A DNA stretch of 64,000 nt from Hyphomicrobiales bacterium (GTDB lineage: Bacteria; Pseudomonadota; Alphaproteobacteria; Rhizobiales; Beijerinckiaceae). A program made the position numbers and the translations under genes. Below the pieces are notes generated by a model. It saw only the letters and a list, made by a program, of their open reading frames with translations. It did no database searches and was not told the origin of the DNA. The stretch is from contig JAIXZO010000018.1 in the NCBI GenBank assembly GCA_027489535.1, positions 1 to 64,000 on the forward strand, read 5' to 3'. Each line of letters opens with the position of its first letter. Position 1 is the first letter of the stretch. Below, piece after piece: positions 62,112 to 64,000 of the stretch.

Positions 62112-62354
62112 ATGCTTCAGGACGTAAAGCGTTACATCTTCGGCGGAATCGACCGGATCGGCATCTACTGCAACGATCCTGCGGGCGGCGCGGCCGCACA
62201 TGCCTTCGTCGAGCGCACCTTCGCGCCGGCCCGCAGCCGCATCAGCATCTTCGAAAAACCGTCCGACGTGGGCGTGCCCTATCTCATGGTCCATCACGCG
62301 CCGGGCCTGCTGCGCCGCAACGAGGGCTACAGCATCGTTCCGCTGCATTCCTGA
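62112..62354 (+). CDS. Small protein of unknown function
   Basis: 80 residues starting MLQDVKRYIFGGIDRIGIYCND. It is rich in aromatic and basic residues, with HAFVERTFAPARSRISIFEKP in the middle and VPYLMVHHAPGLLRRNEGYS near the end. GCGAGG upstream of the ATG at 62112 supports the start; a longer reading from 62085 is possible. No domain was recognised. It is divergent from the hydrolase gene at 61120. Confidence 0.5.
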   Translation: MLQDVKRYIFGGIDRIGIYCNDPAGGAAAHAFVERTFAPARSRISIFEKPSDVGVPYLMVHHAPGLLRRNEGYSIVPLHS

Positions 62355-62525
62355 GACGGCCGCACGGCGACCGCGCAATCCGCCGGTACGCAGCCCCGGA
62401 AGGAAAGCCTTGCGCAGCAGCGGAAGCCTTGCGCTTGAACAACCTCCGTGAGATGTTAATAGGAGTAAACAACTCAGGGTTCAGCGCGCCTTTCCTCGGG
62501 ACGGCGCAGCGATACGGGGTCTCCG

Positions 62526-62936
62526 GTGGCCGAGAACGGGCGCTCGAAGTCTTTGCCTGCCGTCCGGAGCGAACGTTCCGGCGGGCTGAAGACGATCGAC
62601 CTGCGTCCGGAAGACACCATCGACGACGCCGAGTTCGAGCGTGAACCGCCGATCAAGACCATCATCGACTCCGAGCAGCTGAAGGAACGCATCGTCGAAT
62701 ATCTCGGCGCGGTCCTCGCCCGCTGCTGGTTCGACCGCGACCTGCTCGACGGCATCGCCGCCGACCCGCACCGCGCGCTGCGCCATGTCGGCATCCTGTT
62801 GCCCGACGAAATCGACATCAAGGTCGAGCGCCCCGGCAAGGAGCGTCCCCGTCTCGTGATCTACGAGTACAATCAGGGCCGCACGTTCCGCCGCCGCATC
62901 TGCTACATCCAACTCATCATGATGGCCGGCGCGTAA
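62526..62936 (+). CDS. NHLP-like (nitrile-hydratase-alpha leader-like) small protein
   Basis: 136 residues, GTG start. The central part AVLARCWFDRDLLDGIAADP, then HRALRHVGILLPDEIDIKVE, resembles the nitrile-hydratase-alpha-like fold used as leader in NHLP-type modified peptides. The following YEYNQGRTFRRRICYIQL is unusual and could be the core or just a C-terminal strand. No maturation enzymes are next to it, so it may instead be a free-standing member of that fold. Confidence 0.45.
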   Translation: MAENGRSKSLPAVRSERSGGLKTIDLRPEDTIDDAEFEREPPIKTIIDSEQLKERIVEYLGAVLARCWFDRDLLDGIAADPHRALRHVGILLPDEIDIKVERPGKERPRLVIYEYNQGRTFRRRICYIQLIMMAGA

Positions 62937-62943
62937 CGCGCCC

Positions 62944-62971
62944 GAGCCGTGCGGCGTCGCCGCCACGGCTC
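62944..62971. terminator. Bidirectional hairpin between convergent small genes
   Basis: GAGCCGTG / CACGGCTC outer stem extended by CGGC / GCCG with one bulged C. It lies between the stops of the genes at 62526 and 62970. No T-run follows, so it may act as an RNA 3'-end structure rather than a classical terminator. Confidence 0.5.
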
Positions 62972-63215
62972 ACTCGTCCGGCACGCTGCAGACTTCCAAC
63001 TCCCTCGCGCTGCGCGGATCAAAAAACACGTCGAGACACGGCCGGCCGTCGCGCCCTTCGCGCTGCGGCCGCTCCGCCGCAGGCGCGCGCGAAACCGTCC
63101 CGGTCGCCTCCGGCTCTGCCGCGGGCACGGCCATGGAACCCGGCGGCGGCGTATCTTCCGCCGCGACGGGCGAACCCAGAAGCACCAACACCGACAACAT
63201 GCGGACGACGTTCAT
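62970..63215 (-). CDS. Small exported protein of unknown function
   Basis: 81 residues with a likely signal peptide (MLSVLVLLGSPVAAE), a low-complexity Pro/Ala/Glu middle and a C-terminal part with two cysteines (GRPCLDVFFDP and LEVCSVPDE), possibly a disulfide. It is divergent from the PilZ gene, and the motif copy at 63251 lies 36 bases before its ATG. Confidence 0.5.
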   Translation of the reverse strand: MNVVRMLSVLVLLGSPVAAEDTPPPGSMAVPAAEPEATGTVSRAPAAERPQREGRDGRPCLDVFFDPRSARELEVCSVPDE

Positions 63216-63250
63216 CGCGACCCCCGAACCTTCATGCCGGCATCATTGTA

Positions 63251-63263
63251 TTCCCTTACGTCA
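63251..63263. promoter_or_regulatory. 13-bp motif, copy I (TTCCCTTACGTCA), with TATAAT adjacent
   Basis: Identical in 13 bases to copy F (50288). TATAAT follows immediately at 63264-63269, so the motif covers the place between or over a -35 box on the plus strand, toward the PilZ gene. It is also close to the divergent small exported protein gene. Confidence 0.6.
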
Positions 63264-63421
63264 TATAATGCATCTCATCCGACGGGCGGAGACCATGATC
63301 GACCCTTGCGACCGCCTGCGGTGCGTCGCGCCCAAAGCTGCCCCATCGGCATCTGTACGCCCGCCTCAAAAAGGGGCACAACTTGGGCGTTCAATTTCAG
63401 CGTGAGTCCACGGCCGTACCG

Positions 63422-63805
63422 ATGTCTCCCCCCGTCCGCTCCGTCCCCTCCCCCCGTTATCTCAGGAAAAGCCCGCGTTTTTCCGTGGACACGGCTGCGG
63501 TCGTGCGCCTCGACGGTCACGCGATGGAGTTGCGCGATCTCAGCGGCGCCGGCATGCGAATCCAATTGTCGGCCGATCGCGGCATCGCCGCCGGCGAACG
63601 GGCGGATTTCGAACTCGAGATCCGGCACCCGCGCGACGAAGCCGACCGTGCGGTGTGGACGATCGGCGCAATCTGCGCTTGGCGCACGACGGATGAAGCC
63701 GGTTTCGGCTTTGAAATTCCCGACGAGGTGCGCCGCGGCATCGAGCGCATGCTCGCGCGCATCTTCGCCACCGGCGCGGTGAAGGTCGTCAACGGCTCCG
63801 AGTGA
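63422..63805 (+). CDS. PilZ-domain protein
   Basis: 127 residues. The c-di-GMP signature is RKSPRFS (RxxxR) followed by ELRDLSGAGMRI (D-x-S-x-x-G). The later phrases GAICAWRTTDEAGFGFEI and basic/acidic strands fit one PilZ barrel. It probably couples c-di-GMP to an envelope process such as polysaccharide production. ATG at 63422 is used; a TTG at 63383 is possible. The identical motif copies at 50288 and 63251 suggest shared control with exopolysaccharide genes. Confidence 0.82.
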   Translation: MSPPVRSVPSPRYLRKSPRFSVDTAAVVRLDGHAMELRDLSGAGMRIQLSADRGIAAGERADFELEIRHPRDEADRAVWTIGAICAWRTTDEAGFGFEIPDEVRRGIERMLARIFATGAVKVVNGSE

Positions 63806-63811
63806 GCCGCC

Positions 63812-64000
63812 TCACTTCGCCTTCAGCCAAGCCGCCAGCACCCGCCGCTCCTCGCCGGTGATCTCCGTCAGATTGTTCGGCGGCATCGCATGCGTCAGCA
63901 CCGCCTGCATCCGGATCGATTCCGCATGGCGCGCGATGCGCTCGGGGGTATCCAGCATCACGCCCTTCGGCGCGATGCGGATGCCGTCCCATACCGGTTC
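63812..64000 (-). CDS. puuD: Urate hydroxylase PuuD-like protein, C-terminal part (cut by window end)
   Basis: The last 62 residues are present, read in from the right edge. GVMLDTPERIARHAESI, THAMPPNNLTEITGEERR and a C-terminal WLKAK are typical of the cytochrome-c-like domain at the end of PuuD membrane urate hydroxylases, with the PPNN region near the haem methionine ligand. The N-terminal membrane part lies outside the window. It would act in purine (urate) breakdown. The 3' end is seven bases from the PilZ stop, convergent. Confidence 0.75.
   Translation of the reverse strand, partial: EPVWDGIRIAPKGVMLDTPERIARHAESIRMQAVLTHAMPPNNLTEITGEERRVLAAWLKAK

Noticed and set aside
62119..62140. 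GTAAAGCGTTAC palindrome resembling the 13-bp motif
   Set aside because: It lies inside the coding part of the small gene at 62112, lacks the ACGTTA/CTTACGT core, and has a different centre length.
1..64000. CRISPR arrays, tRNA or rRNA genes, prophage or integrated plasmid genes
   Set aside because: No regularly spaced repeats, no cloverleaf-like or rRNA-like stretch, and no phage or conjugation genes were seen; the only mobile-element trace is at the left edge.

Overview
The window is GC-rich chromosomal DNA of an alphaproteobacterium, most likely a member of the Hyphomicrobiales (Rhizobiales). The inference rests on a SciP/DUF1153 regulator, a malonyl-CoA decarboxylase, the tail of a PuuD-type urate hydroxylase, a CysD/CysNC pair and frequent GTG/TTG starts. 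No rRNA, tRNA, CRISPR array or intact mobile element was seen. The species cannot be named from the sequence.

Layout. (1) 1-4100: an IS3-family transposase remnant at the left edge, then a lower-GC four-gene operon for an activated heptose (nucleotidyltransferase, SIS isomerase, HAD phosphatase, transaldolase) and a glycosyltransferase-like gene. (2) 4096-13618: surface polysaccharide precursors. These are a minus-strand rmlCBDA operon ending in an RgpF-like gene, then plus-strand UDP-glucuronate epimerase, a second RgpF-like gene, UDP-glucose dehydrogenase and a rhamnosyltransferase-like GT2. (3) 13733-22401: a secreted lectin-like protein, two tandem L,D-transpeptidase lipoproteins, malonyl-CoA decarboxylase, a NodU-type carbamoyltransferase with a convergent GT2, a PfkB kinase and an alpha/beta hydrolase. 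(4) 22514-27430: a complete branched-chain amino acid ABC transporter (livKHMGF) followed by a stand-alone RAM-domain protein. (5) 27537-29104: a two-gene ABC polysaccharide exporter. (6) 29157-38480: DEAD-box helicase, small HTH protein, Mog, an RND efflux pair and a YfhO-like membrane protein. (7) 38477-55880: a Wzx/Wzy-type exopolysaccharide locus. It includes sulfate activation (cysD, cysNC, cysQ), a sulfotransferase, an ExoY-like initiating transferase, Wza, GH16, GTs, Wzy, WecG, Wzx, a methyltransferase and Wzc. (8) 56088-60991: a regulatory cassette with a SciP-like protein, an OmpR-type response regulator, a hybrid histidine kinase, an Hpt protein and two paralogous single-domain winged-helix proteins. 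(9) 61120-64000: an epoxide hydrolase-like enzyme, small unknown proteins, a PilZ protein and the PuuD fragment.

How it may work together. The most interesting signal is a recurring 13-bp near-palindrome (forms TTCCCTTACGTCA, TTACCTTACGTAA, TTACGTTAGGTAA, TGACGTTACGTCA). It lies in the promoter regions of the initiating transferase/sulfotransferase, wza, wecG/GT2, cysD/cysQ, the response regulator/winged-helix pair, the lectin-like gene and the PilZ gene. Together with the complete His-Asp-His-Asp phosphorelay next door, this suggests a local regulon controlling a possibly sulfated, carbamoylated exopolysaccharide. The motif and the gene contents are seen directly; the regulator-site link and the sulfation are inference.
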